Assembly (NCBI RefSeq): GCF_040939455.1
Contig: NC_134119.1
Span: 66,822,890 to 66,886,889, forward strand
Direction: 5' to 3'
Origin: Microcebus murinus
Lineage: Eukaryota; Chordata; Mammalia; Primates; Cheirogaleidae
Length of the DNA stretch: 64,000 nt
Shown here: one piece after another, positions 49,885 to 62,267 of the stretch
Position numbering within the stretch: position 1 is the stretch's first letter
How the letters are laid out: every line of letters begins with the position of its first letter
The notes under the pieces: generated by a model
Told to the model about the DNA's origin: nothing
The model's input: only the letters and a program-made list of their open reading frames with translations
The model's database searches: none
Made by a program: the position numbers and the translations under genes

Positions 49885-52800
49885 GCTCTATTTTATATTT
49901 TATTTTTAAATTACACAATATTATGGGGATACAAACATTTTGGTTACGTATATTGAACTTGTACCACCCAACCCACAGCTACAAGCGTGTCAATCCCCCA
50001 GTCAGTGGACTCCACCCCCTGTAGCTGTGAATCTACTCATCCTTCCACCACCTTCCCCACGCATGACACCCGATGAATATTACCTCCATGTGTGCACATA
50101 AGTGATGATCAGCTAGTGCCTATTTGGTGGCGAGTACATGTGATGCTTGTTTTCCAATTCTTGAGATACTTCACTTGGAAGAATGTTCTCTAGTTCCATC
50201 GAGGATAATAAAGAGGTGCTAGTTCCACATTGTTTTTTAAGGCTGTGTTAGTAGTACAGCATGGTATACATGTACCACATATTATTAGTCCCCTCATATA
50301 CTGATGGGCACTTGAGTTGTTTCCACATCTCTGCAATTCTTAGTTGTGTTGCAATAAAGACTCAAGTGCAGATGTATTTAATATAGAATATCTTGTTTTC
50401 CTTTGGGTAGATGCCCAGTAGTGGGATTGCTGGGTTAAACGGTAGTAATACTTTTAGTACTTTGATGCATCTCCATATTACTTCCCATAGAGGTTGAACT
50501 ACATTGCAGTGCCACCAACAGTGTCTGAGTGTTCCTATCTCTCTGCATCCATGCCACCATTTGTTGTTTTGAGACTTTCTGATAAAAGCCATTTTCACTG
50601 GTTAAGTGACATCTCCTTGTGGTTTTTATTTTCTTTTCCCTGATGATGAGACATGATGAGAACTTTTTATTTGTTTGCTGGCCATTATTTTCTCTTCTTC
50701 TGAAAAGTTTCTGCTCATGCCCTTTGCCCACTTTGTAACAGGGTTGTTTGATTTTTTTCTTTTTGATTCTCCTAAATTGTATATACATTCCATTTATCAG
50801 CCCTTTATCATATGTATAGCATGCAAATATTTTCTCCCATTCTGTAGATTGTTCACGTTAATGATAGTTTCCTTGGCTTTGCAGAAGCTTTTTAATTTGA
50901 TGAGGTCACATTTATTTATTTATTTATTGCTACTGGGATTGCTTTCAGGGTTTTCTTCATAAATTCTTTGCCTAGGCCAATTCTATAATAGTTTCCCAAT
51001 ATTTTCTATTACAATTCTTATGGTTTCATGACTTAAATTTAAGTCACTTGTGAGTTGAGTTTCTGTGAGAGGTGTGGATCATGTTTCAGTCTTCTCCACG
51101 TAGCTATCAAATTTTCCCAGCACCATTTATTGAATAAGGTTCTTTTCCCAAGTGTATGTTGTTGTCTGCTTCATCAAAGATCAGATGGCTATATGCAATG
51201 GTTTTATATCTGAGTTCTCAGTTCTGTTCCACTGGTCTGTGTCTCTGTTCCTGTGCAGTCTCATGCTGTTTTTGTTACTATAGCTTTATAGTATGGCATG
51301 ATGTTATACTCCATCAAACAAATCCATTCAACCCAATTTGTTCTTTTTATTTAGGTTGCTATTACTACATGGGCTCTACTCTAGATCCATATCAGGTATA
51401 GAATTTTTCTTTCTCAGTCTGTGAAAAAATATGTTTGTATTTTAATTGGAATTTCACTGACTCTGTAGTTTACTTTGAGTAGAATAGACATTTTGACAAT
51501 ATTGCTTCTGCTGATACATGAGCAAGGTATGGCTTTTCATCTCTTTATATCCTCTGCTATTTTCTTCCTCAGTGTTTTATAGTTCTCCCTGTAGAGATAT
51601 CTCACCTCCTTAGCTCAATATTTTCCTAGGTATTTTATTTACTTTGTTGCTATGTGAAAGGGACTGAGGCTTTGATTTGGTTCACAGTTTGACCATGTTG
51701 GCATACATGAACAAATGCTACTTATTTGTGTGAAGTGATTTTGCAGACTGAGACTTTTTTGAATTTGTTTATCAATTCCAGTAGTTTCATGGAAGACTAT
51801 GTGGCATTTTCAAGATATAAGATCATGCCATCAGCAAAGAGTAATAATTTCACCTCTTCTGCTTCCATTTGGATGCCCTTCATTTCTTTCTCTTGACTAC
51901 ACTGCCTTGGACTTCCAGCACTGTGTTCAATAGAAGTGATGATGGGGGAAACCCTGTCTGGTTCCACTTTTCAGTGGGAATACTTTCAATTTTTCCCTGT
52001 TCAGAATGATGTTGGCTGTTTGTCATATATACAGCTTCTTTCATTTTATGGTAAGTCCTTTCTATGCCTATTATGTTAAGTATTTTAATCATAAAGGGTA
52101 CTAAATTTTTGCTGAATGCCTTTCCTAAATCTATTGAGAGGATCATATGCTCCTCGTTTTTGCTACTATTTATGTGATGTGTTACTTTTATGGATTTGCA
52201 TATGTTGAACCATCCCTGAGTCTCTGGGATGGGGCGCACTGGGTGAAGATGAATTATTTTTTTGGTAAGCACCTGAAGTTGTTTTGCTAGGATTTCATTG
52301 AGAATGTTTCCATATATATTCATAAGGGATATCAATCTGGAGTTTTCTCTTTTTGTTGAGTCTTTTCGTGGTTTTGGTGTCCGGATAATGTGGCATCATA
52401 AAATCTGTTAGGGGGAATTCTTTCCTTCTCAATGTTGTTGAATAATTTCTGCAGGATAGACACCAGTTCATTTTTGCAGGTCTCGGAAAATTCAGGTGCG
52501 AAACCCTTTGTTCCAGAACTTTTATTTTTGAGAAGGGTTTTTATTGTTGCTTCAATTTTGGTACTTGACATTGGTCTGATCAAGAATTCTATTTCCTTCC
52601 AAGCCAAGGTACCTATTAAAAAAAAAAAAAAAAAAAGAATTCTATTTCCTCCTCATTCAGCATAGGGAGCCTATGTGATTCTAAGAATTTTTCCATTTCT
52701 TTCACATTTTCATTTTTATGTGCATAGAGATTTTTGTAGTATTCATGGATGATATTTTGCATTTCCATGGCATCACTGGTAATTTCTACTTTTTCATTCC

Positions 52801-55800
52801 TGGTTGACCATATTAGAGTCCTTTCTTTCCACTTCAAGTTAATCTAACAAGAGGTTGGTCAATTTTGTTTATCTTTTCAAAGACCACTTTTTGTTTTATT
52901 GATCTTCTGTATAATTTTTTGTTATGTATTTCATTTAGTTCTACTCTGATATTAGTCATTTCTTTTCTTCCACTGTGTTTGGGATTGTGTTGCTCATCAT
53001 TTTCCAGTTCTTTCAGATGATTCATCAGATTTTTGATTTGTGATCTGTCTTTTGGAGATAGGCATTTATAAATATAATTTTTCCTCTCAGGACTGCTTTA
53101 GCTGTGTCCCACAGATTTTGATATCTTGTGTCCCCTTTATCATTTAATTCAAAGAATGTATGGATTGTCATGTTAATTTCCTCCTTATGCCAATAACCAT
53201 TCAGCAGTAGATTATTTAGTTCCTCTGACTTTGTATAGAGATGAATATGTCTCTAGGAGTTGATTTCTAATTTTTTCCCTGTGGTCTTAGAAGTACATGA
53301 GATAATTTCTATTTTTTAAGTTTGTTGAGACATGTTTTGTGACGTAGGATATGGGAGGTCTGAGAATTGAGATACAGGCTTGTGAATATTTATACATTTT
53401 TCCCTCCAATGTCTTTTCAGTGGGCAGCTCAAACCATTCATATTTATGGAAAGAATTTCTATGTGGGGTAGATTACTTTTCATCTTGTTGATTTAAACTT
53501 TGTCGCTCTGTTTTGTCTTTTGACCCCTTCTGATTTCTAGCCTTTGTCCTTTAGGTTTTGGATGATATCACATTGCTGAGTATTATTGTGTGGATCCATG
53601 TGTAACACAGTTCTGAGTACTCCTGTAATGCAGGTCTTGTCTTGATGAATTCCCTCACTATTTGCTTGTCTGAAAACTTATTTATTTCTCTTTCATATAA
53701 GAAACTTTGTTTTTCAGGAACCAAAATTCTGGGCTTAGGATTATTCTGTCTGAGAAGACTGATAATGTGGCCCATATCCCTTCTGGCTTGTACAATCTCA
53801 TTTTTAATATCTGCAGTTATTCTGATGGGTTTTTGTTTATACATTACCTGTTGCTTTCACTCTATGACTTGTATAAGGGCCAGTTTTATATGTATTATGG
53901 CCAGTCTGATGAGCATGTATTGTGGTGTATTCCTCTTTTCATTGAATCTCCCAGAAGTCTTTTGAGCTTCTTGTAGCTGCATACCTAGATTTCTAGCACG
54001 GCCAGGGAAATTTTCTTTCACATTCCCTCAAATAGATTATCCAACGTTTGTGTATTTTATTCCTCACCTCCAGGGATATACATGATGTTATGTTAGGCCT
54101 CTTCAGATAATCACATGTTTCTTGTAGGCTTTGCTTTTCTCTGCTTTATCTCTGCAAATGACCTGTTTAATTGAAAGGTGTCATCTTCAATCTCTGAGAT
54201 TCTTTCTTCTGGTTGATGTAACCCATCTTTAAGGCTTTCTACTATGTTTTGTAATTCCTTGAATACATTTTTCATTTCCACAAGTTCTGTTGTATTTTTC
54301 CCTAATAGTTGGATTTCTTTAGTAAATTTTTCATGCATTGTCTGCTTTCTTTTTGTACTTTACCTGCTTTTGGTTTGCATTTTATCATGCGTTTCATTGA
54401 GTTCTCTTACTATCAATGTTCAAAATTCTTCCTCTGTCATTTCAGTGTTCTGATTTGGGTTAGCATTCATTGCTAGAGAGCTAGTATTCCCTATTGGGGT
54501 GCCCTTTAAGTTTGATTCTTCATACTTACACATTTCCTTCACTGATTCCTTTCCCATCTGAAGCATCTATTGCTTCTTCCCTTTGGATTTTGGTTTGTTT
54601 AGCTAATGAGACACCCAGTGCAATCTCTGGGCCAGTAGCTGATACTTCGGTGTGAAGTCTACCACACCCTGTGTGATGAGCCAGTAAATTCAGTAAAAGT
54701 GCATGCAAAATTAACCTTCCTGTCAGTAGGTGGCACTTACCAGAATGAACAAACTGCAATGTTGTGCCTGTGTTTTTGTTGTTGTTGTTCTGTTTTTCAT
54801 TTCAGTGACCAACTCTAGTTCCTGAGGAAAAGCACTCTAATGCCCAGGTAGTGGGTGGGGCCCTGGAGCTTTGAAGTGTGTCCTTATTCACAAGCTCAGC
54901 AGGGTTAAATCAGGGAGTGAGTCTGGGCAGGGTTTCTTGGGTGAGTCTGTACTCTGGCTCCACAAATGCTTTTAGCAAGGACCAAATTTATGCTCCCAAT
55001 CTCTTTGCAAAGCTGCCAGAGAGGGGCTAAAGTGGGCCCACCCAACCAGAAAGTCTACATGTGGAAGCCAGGCTATCTAGAATTACAGTCTGGTGTAGAG
55101 CTTGCTATTTTCCACCCTCCCATGTTCCAGGGTTTCTCCCAGACCTCTGCCAGTAGGCAGGACCTCTAGCCAGCTGAGCCACACCATAACTGTGATGCAG
55201 GCCCATTATGCTGGCCTGAGCTGGAAGTGAAGCCCTCCTGTCAGAACAGGGCTGGCCCCAAAGTGTGCTGCAGCTGGGACCCACTCTGCACTCTCACCCC
55301 TAATCTGCCCTTGCAGGCATCCACACATCACCAGACTAATTCACAAATATCCCCTCTTTGCCTGTCAGCAATGAGATTGAGAACTCAGTGTTCCAGATCT
55401 GGCATGTAGGTCTGTTGCTCAGGTCCAAGATATAATCCTAGTCCATACTGGGTAAAAGAATACTGGTCCCAAGTCACCCATGAAGTGCCCAAGCTGATTC
55501 ATAGTCTCTCCACCTCCCAGTTTGTACCACTCTGCTGGAGTCACCAAGGAAGCAGCACCAGCAAGGGCCAGAAGATGGCGAGCTCACAGTTGGAACACCC
55601 TTCAGTCCACTGCAAGAGTCCAAAAGGAAAGCTCCGAGCCATATTCCCTGTGGATGCCTCTGGGTGGTGGCTAAATTGTCTCTCTTAGCAGCCACAAGTG
55701 GGGAAGCTGAAGAGGAGAGTAAAGGCCTAGGTGGAGGAAGACCTGCATACTGGTTATCTCTGACCCTCTCTCTGGGAGGCAGTCCACCCAGAATGACCAT

Positions 55801-56395
55801 ATTCTGGAGTCACGTGTATCACACAGGACCCATTGGACGCCTGTGGCTCCTGCAGTCTGGGCCAGAGTGCAGAAATGTCTGTGTGGGGAAGAGCAAAATG
55901 GAACCCAAGGGATTAAGACCCCCCCCCAGGGAGGAGATAGGCACCCTTTGGGTAGTAAAGCCATATGGCACCGGCCCTCTGGCTCAGATCTGTGCAGTGT
56001 GAGGTTCTCCATGGGAGCTGGAATCCTGGTGCCTTGAAGGAAGAAGATCTCTGCTAACTGGCAGCAGCCATCTCAGGGCTCCTGAAAGAGGGACTCTGCA
56101 ATAGCTCTGGAGCCACCAACAGTCTGAGATGCAAGGGAGGGAAATTGTGTCCATTCCACCTACCCTCCTCACTGGTCTCCAGGCCTCTCAGGGCTTAATC
56201 CTTGCCTATGCCTTTCTCCTTCTAGTACTGCTCAGCTACCTCTTCTCACAGAGTCCTCTGTCAGTTCAGGCACCCTTCCTTCTAATCATGGTCTGATCTG
56301 TTTGTTTGTCTTTTTCCTATTTCATTGAAAATGCCTCCTTCTTGCAGAGACATTCTGCATGATGGCATTTCTTGTTCACCATCTTGCCATCCCTT
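49885..56395 (-). mobile_element. Nearly full-length old L1, antisense
   Basis: From the minus strand: the 5' end near 56395 (aagatgg-type start), a long 5' UTR to about 54700, ORF1 remnants (coiled coil 54111-54338, C-terminal domain 53551-53844), ORF2 remnants from about 53520 down to 50130 (52616-52837 upstream of RT, 51880-52335 RT core, 50362-50598 C-terminal), and the 3' UTR to 49885. There are many stops and some internal loss. It interrupts the older L1 that resumes at 56396, so it is specific to cassette C. Confidence 0.85.
52582..52650 (+). mobile_element. Minute poly-A retro-insertion with TSD
   Basis: A 20-nt body plus about 17 A residues (52598-52634) flanked by a 16-bp duplication, aagaattctatttcct (52582-52597 and 52635-52650). 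It has every mark of L1-machinery insertion but almost no body. The source RNA cannot be identified. Confidence 0.85.
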
Positions 56396-56691
56396 GACCT
56401 GGTTACCTTTCACAATGCTTAAGTCAGGGCCTCCAGTGTGCCCTTCACCCAAATACTGTTCATTATACCAGGTAGGTAAGTTTATACTCCTCCCATCTTT
56501 TCAATATCCAATGACATTTACATCTTTGTGCCTATGTGTGTTCATCAATTGGCTCCCAATTATTACTGAACATACAGCGTTTGTCTTTCTGTTCCTGAGA
56601 TATTTCACTTAGGATAATGGTCTCCAGATCCATCCAACTTGCTGAAAAATGCATTAGTTCATTCTTTTTTATGTCTGAGTAGTACACCATG

Positions 56692-56749
<58 letters not shown>

Positions 56750-57216
56750 TATTTGCTTAATCCATTCTTGAATTAATAGGCACTGAGGTTAATTGTGCAT
56801 CTTCTCAATTGTGAATGTTTCTGTGATAATAGTTTGAGTGCATGTATCTTTTGGATAAAATGACTTTGTTTCCTTTAGCTAGCTTCTCAGTACTGATATT
56901 ACTGGACCCAATGGTAAATATACATTTATTTCTTTGAAAATTCTCCATACTGTTTTCCATAGTGGTTGTACTAATTTTCAGTTTCACAAACACTGTATAA
57001 GTGTTCCTTTCACACTGTATCCATGCCAACATGTATTACTTTTATGACTTTTTAATAACGGTCACATTGACAGGAGTAAAGTGACATCTTATTATGGTTA
57101 CAATTAGCTTTCCGTTGATCGTTAGTGATTTTTAACATTTATTCATATGTATTTTGGCCATCCGTCTGTCTTCTTTTGCTAACTTGGTCTTCTGTTCATA
57201 CCTTTGTCCTCTTTTT
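56396..57216 (-). mobile_element. Old 5'-truncated L1, antisense (cassette C)
   Basis: The homologue of 16732-17533, missing its first 40 bp or so where the 6.5-kb L1 inserted. Confidence 0.85.
56691..56748. repeat. (TG)n(TA)n microsatellite
   Basis: A short TG tract leading into about 22 TA repeats, inside an old L1. It was expanded here relative to cassettes A and B (tatatata only at 17080). Confidence 0.95.
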
Positions 57217-58250
57217 ATATTATTACTACAATACAGATGGATGCCAGAGTAGACGGTGCTGCTGATTGGAGAGAATATCACTTGGTAAGGTCTCAATACT
57301 CTTATGAGCTGTGTTGGTTCTACAGAAGAAATACATACAAAATTCACTAGATGTTCATTGAGGAAAGAAGGATTGTGTTTAAAACAGTGGAGACAACAGG
57401 AAGAATAGAAGAATGAGACTCTGAAAGAATGGCATGGTAAACAAAATCAAACTCCCATGAATATGGATGTGGTGTTAAACTTATTAATAAGTGTCAACCT
57501 TGATGAATGTTATGTCTTTCCTAGACCAATTATATTTGGAAATGTACTAATTCTATTTTTCTAAGAAGCACTAAGAAAATGCCCAAACCACAGTATGGAT
57601 TTGACATGTGTTACAGTCAGGAAGATACACAGAGTATTTGTTAGACTGCATTTTTCAACCATGGTATTTTCACCCCTGGAACCTAAAAACATTTTTGTGG
57701 GAATTTCCTGTGCATTATGCAATATTTAGCAGCATAGGGGCCTCTACCCACAGTCAGTCAGTAACCCTAAAGCAAGCTCTTAAAACCAAAGTGTCTGTGA
57801 CACTGACCATTGACACATGGGAGGGGGAAGTCTGAGGAGGAAAACCATTTCTCCCTGGAAAAATCTGTAGTAGATGAGCGTTTGAAGCCATTACTGTCTA
57901 GAGAAGCTTTATAGGTAGCCAAAACTCTCAATAAGAGCACATGGTGCTCATTATATGTTAGAAGTATACTGATCCAGAAGATTTCCTAAAGGAGAGTACA
58001 TCTTCCTGGATAATACACTATGATGCTGGCTGTTAGTATTTGAATTCTACCTTCTTAACACCTCCTTCTATATTTTAAGGTTCTCAAGAGTCTCTGGAGT
58101 ACAGTTTCTTGAGATACCACATCTGGGCTTGAAATCCTGAGGAATGGAACATTTCAACATTCGTCCCTCAGACTGAACTGTCATTGCTATAGTCTTCCAA
58201 GGCTCAATTATTTACCACTTTATAATGTAATCTATTTTTCTTTTTCATGA
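57217..58250 (+). promoter_or_regulatory. V1R proximal upstream region (cassette C)
   Basis: The homologue of 17534-18852, with several small deletions (for example around 57980). It is the likely promoter and 5' exon area of this receptor. No specific element is named. Confidence 0.4.
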
Positions 58251-58252
58251 AG
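58251..58252 (+). promoter_or_regulatory. Candidate splice acceptor of V1R coding exon (cassette C)
   Basis: A pyrimidine-rich tract (ctatttttctttttc) then atgaAG before gactgg, 43 nt upstream of the ATG. Position and spacing equal those of cassettes A and B despite sequence drift. Confidence 0.42.
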
Positions 58253-58295
58253 GACTGGAACATGTACTTAAAACATCTAAGAGATCATTAACATT

Positions 58296-59204
58296 ATGAT
58301 TGCAAGGGAAACAATTTTGGGGTTTGTCCTTATCTCTCAGGTTTGTGTTGGTATCATCGGGAACTCATTGCTCCTTGTGTTCTATGTGTACATGTATTTC
58401 ATTCACTCTCACTTGAGGAAGCCCATAGATGTGATTTTCATGCATCTGACATTAGTCAATATTTTGAGCATCCTGTTCTCATTGACACCACACATTATGG
58501 TGTACTTTGGAGTAGGAAGTGCTATCAGTGGTGTCAGCTGTAAAGCATTTTTGTATATAAACAGATTAACCCGAGATCTTTCCATCTGTACCACCTCCCT
58601 CCTGAGTACATTTCAAGCCATCACTATCAGTCCCAGAAATGCTAAATGGGCATGGCTTAAGTCTAGACTGTCTACATCTGTTTTTCCCTCTTTCTTTTTC
58701 TTCTGGATCCTCAACATGCTGATCTATATCCACCTCATTGACACTGGAGTATCCAGAACCAATGTCAGTATGGTTGGTGCTGGGTATTTTCAAGCATATT
58801 GTCGAAGTGAGGTTAGAAACAATCCTTCACACTCATTTGTGAGTGTCTTACTAATAAAAGATCTCTTACTCGTGTTCCTCATGATCTGCACCAGCCTCTA
58901 CATGATCGATGTCCTGCGCAGACACCACAGGAGAGCCAAGCATCTCCACAGCCCCAGCCTGTCTGCCCAGCTATCTCCTGAAAACAAAGCCACCCACAGC
59001 ATCCTAGTGGTGGTAAGTATATTTGTGTTATTTTATAGTTTGAACAATGTCATGACTCTTTACATATTTTATGCACCTCGGAAAAATTCAAAACTCTATC
59101 CAATTACTGTGCTGTTTTCATCATGCTACCCAACGATCTGCCCTTTTCTGCTGATGAAGAATAGTAAAATTATTTCCCACATTTATTCGTCCTTTCTACG
59201 ATGA
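58296..59204 (+). CDS. Vomeronasal type-1 receptor, intact (cassette C)
   Basis: A 302-aa single-exon GPCR, the diverged paralogue of the cassette A and B receptors. It keeps GNSLL in TM1, HLRKPID, TSLLSTFQAITISP, the third-loop RRHHRRAKHLHSPSL and SPENKATHSIL. Cys82 and Cys169 fit the disulfide, and Asn156 (NVS) fits the conserved glycosylation site. The second extracellular loop (about 150-181) and TM5 hold many of the changes, including a one-residue deletion near 173-180. That region often varies between V1Rs and may shape ligand choice. No disabling mutation is present. An AATAAA overlaps the stop region at 59206-59211, but its use is unproven. The exact gene symbol cannot be given. Confidence 0.95.
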   Translation: MIARETILGFVLISQVCVGIIGNSLLLVFYVYMYFIHSHLRKPIDVIFMHLTLVNILSILFSLTPHIMVYFGVGSAISGVSCKAFLYINRLTRDLSICTTSLLSTFQAITISPRNAKWAWLKSRLSTSVFPSFFFFWILNMLIYIHLIDTGVSRTNVSMVGAGYFQAYCRSEVRNNPSHSFVSVLLIKDLLLVFLMICTSLYMIDVLRRHHRRAKHLHSPSLSAQLSPENKATHSILVVVSIFVLFYSLNNVMTLYIFYAPRKNSKLYPITVLFSSCYPTICPFLLMKNSKIISHIYSSFLR

Positions 59205-59267
59205 AAATAAAATTTCTCAAAGACCACTCAATGGCCAATCTAACACCCCACACTTTCTTGTGCATTA

Positions 59268-59385
59268 TATAAAATATAAAAGATTTAATGTTATGTTTAT
59301 TATAATATTCATATATTATATTTAATATTATGATTTATTATATTTATTATTATATATTAATATATTATATAATAATGATGAAGAG
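59268..59385. repeat. Nearly pure A/T tract
   Basis: About 118 bp consisting almost only of A and T in TATA/TAATA units, expanded relative to the homologous flank of cassettes A and B just after the receptor. Confidence 0.9.
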
Positions 59386-59884
59386 TCCTCATTATGACTC
59401 ATATAAAGGGACAAAAATCATGTGGCTCTTGAACACTTGAAATTGGGTAGGTTGAATTAAGTTTAATGATAAATATAAAACACACAGATTTTCAAGTCTT
59501 ATTGTGAACAAAACTACATAAATATATCAATATTTTTCATATATTACATGTTTAAACTGTACTTTCAGTAAATTAATATATTACATAATTAAAATTAATT
59601 TTTCTCGTTTTTGCACTTTTTATATGTAGCTACTAGATAATCGAAATGTTATATGGTGCTTGCAATGTACTTCTCTTACATTGTGCTATAACAAGGAATT
59701 TCTTTTATTCATTCCACATATATATATATTGCCCACCTTACATACTCCAAGCACTATTTTAGGGGTCAGACATATACCATTTAATTAAAAGGATGAAACA
59801 TAATAATTAAAGAAGTTATACAGCATGTTTGTTGTGTAGGAAAAATATATAGATATGATAGGAGCTATAAGGAATCAGGACAGT
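59386..59884. other. V1R downstream flank (cassette C)
   Basis: The homologue of 19880-20586 without the 190-bp L1. No gene is seen. Confidence 0.7.
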
Positions 59885-61223
59885 TAAGACAATGGGGAGG
59901 ACCAGCGGCAAGGGTAGGTGGCTCAGTCACCTTTCCCCTCCCCTGCATCTGGGACTACTGGTGGCCTCCCCAGCGGGTGGAGAGACCTGTGGACACCAGC
60001 CCAGAGACAGCAGCCACCAGTGAGCGGTAAGCCAGTAGCAGACACGGCACCAGGCTCCCAAATCCCTTGGGGCACCTCCATGTGCACAGACTCGAGCCAT
60101 GTGGCAAGCACCATATTAACTCATTCTCCCCTCCGCCGACCCTACCCGTGGCTGCCCAGAGAGACAATATAGCCACCAGCCAGAGGCACCTCCAGGGAAT
60201 GGGATCTTCCCTTTTAGGGCCCTACAGCTGACTAAGGAGAACTCAGACTGTGAGCTCGCTACCTGCCAGCCCTCCTAGGTGCTGCTGGCCTGGTGATCCC
60301 AGGAGAACGGGGCAGACCATGAGGCTGAGCGACATAGACTCAGCTTGGGCTCCCTGTGGGCGAATTAGGACTGGCACTACTTTCCCTGGTGGGGATATAG
60401 TTTGAACTCTGGGGCCCAGAGGTCAGACCTGCAGACCAGATCCCATGCACCAAGATCTCGCATTGCCCAGGGCACAGAAGGGATATACGTGAACTGCCTA
60501 CTGAGGTGTGAGTGCCTTCAGGGGGAAGATCAGCATCCTAGAGGGCAATCCTCCTCCCAAAGGGAGGCTGTGAGACCAGCCCAGGTGGCTTTCCTGTGCA
60601 GGGAACCTCCCCACTGGCATCACAGTCCAGGGAGGCCTGGTGGCATGAGGTCTGGCCTGCTGGGAGAGGCCCAAGAGTAGCTGCAGAGTTGGGGAGGGTG
60701 GAAAGAATCAAGGCCCGCTCCAGACTGTGGGTCTCAGACAGCCCCACCCCCACACGCAGATATTCTGATTGAGCAGGGCCATTCCAGCTCCTCCCTGACA
60801 GCTTTTCCTGGAAGCAGAGAACAGAACTTTGAACACTGCTAATGGCATTGGTGGTGCCTGAGGGCAGGCTTACCCAACCCAGCTCCGCCCAGACAATCTC
60901 CTAGACCAGCCCTCACTGAGGGGGAGAAAAGGACACACCTGGAAGTCCCAGGGCCCCACCAGACACCTGAGGCACTAGAGTGCCTCTCTACAGAAACAAG
61001 AGCTGATAACAGGATACAAAAACAACAGGGTAGCCTGTTCCTCCAAGCAAGCGCCATCTACTGACAGGGAGGACATCCTGCACAGCCTTTTCACGGCACC
61101 TTCTGACTCACTATACAGGGAGTGGTTGAAACTCACCCACAGACACCACCTACCGGCTCAGAAACTAAACAAGGCATGTGAATACCCAAATAAAAACCTA
61201 AAGAAAAGAAACAACTAATAGAC

Positions 61224-62228
61224 ATGAGAAGAAATCAGCAAAGTAACTCCGGAAATATGAAGAACCAAACAGAAAACACACCCCCAAAGAGGAGAACCAG
61301 CTCTCTACAAATGGACACCAACAAAAATCAGGCAAAAAAAATAACAGAAAAGGAATTTCATATGTGGATCATAAGAACACTCACCAACCTGCAACAACAA
61401 CTCAATAACCAACACAAAGAAACCACAAAAAGCCTCCAGGACCTAGAAAAAAAGTTCACTAAAGAAATAGACACAATGAAGAAAAGTTTAACCGAACTCC
61501 TGGAAATGAAGAATCAATTCAGAGAACTACAAAATACAGTTGAAAGTCTTAAGAACAGGGTAGATCCAACAGAAGAAAGAATCTCAGAGATTTAAGATAA
61601 CACCCTACAATTAGATAAAACAATCACAGAGACAGAGCAGAGAAACAAGAGAAAACAGCAAAGCCTACAAGAGATGAGGGATTAAGTGAAGAAACCTAAT
61701 GTGAGGGTCATAGGTTTACCAGAAGGGGAAGAACACAACACTCAAGGGTTGGACAAGCTATTTGAATATATAATAGAGGAAAATTTCCCAGGCCTTGCTC
61801 AAAATCTCGATGTACAAGTTCAAGAAGCTAGGAGGACCCATCAGAGATTCAATACAAACAGGAAGACGTCACAACATGCAGTCATCAGACTGACCAAAAT
61901 ATCAGCTTAAGAGGCCCTTCTAAGAGCTGTAAGATGAAAGAAACAAGTAACATACAAGGGAAAGCCAATTCGAATAACACCAGACTACTCTACTGAAACT
62001 TTACAAGCAAGGAAAGACTGGGGCCTCATTCTCACTCTTCTGAAACAAAACAATGTCCAGCCTAGAATCTTATTCCCTGCAAAACTAAGCTTCATATATG
62101 AAGCAGAAATAAAGACATTCTCAGACAAGCAAAGTCTCAGAGAATTCACCAAGACAAGACCAGCCCTACAAGAAGTACTCAAAACAGTGTTACACACGGA
62201 ACACCATAATAAAAATTCACAAATATAA
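61224..62228 (+). pseudogene. L1 ORF1, broken (cassette C)
   Basis: It starts like the intact copy and keeps four extra residues in the coiled coil (EKKFTKE context, near 61450) that cassettes A and B have lost. Stops occur at 61593, about 61683 and 61908, so no full protein can be made. Confidence 0.9.
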
Positions 62229-62267
62229 AAACAACCAAAAGCCAAAGATTAAAGGCCAGAAAATACA

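Noticed and set aside
54966..56037. Clusters of frames on both strands near 55-56 kb
   Set aside because: They fall in the 5' UTR of the antisense full-length L1; no gene-like feature remains.
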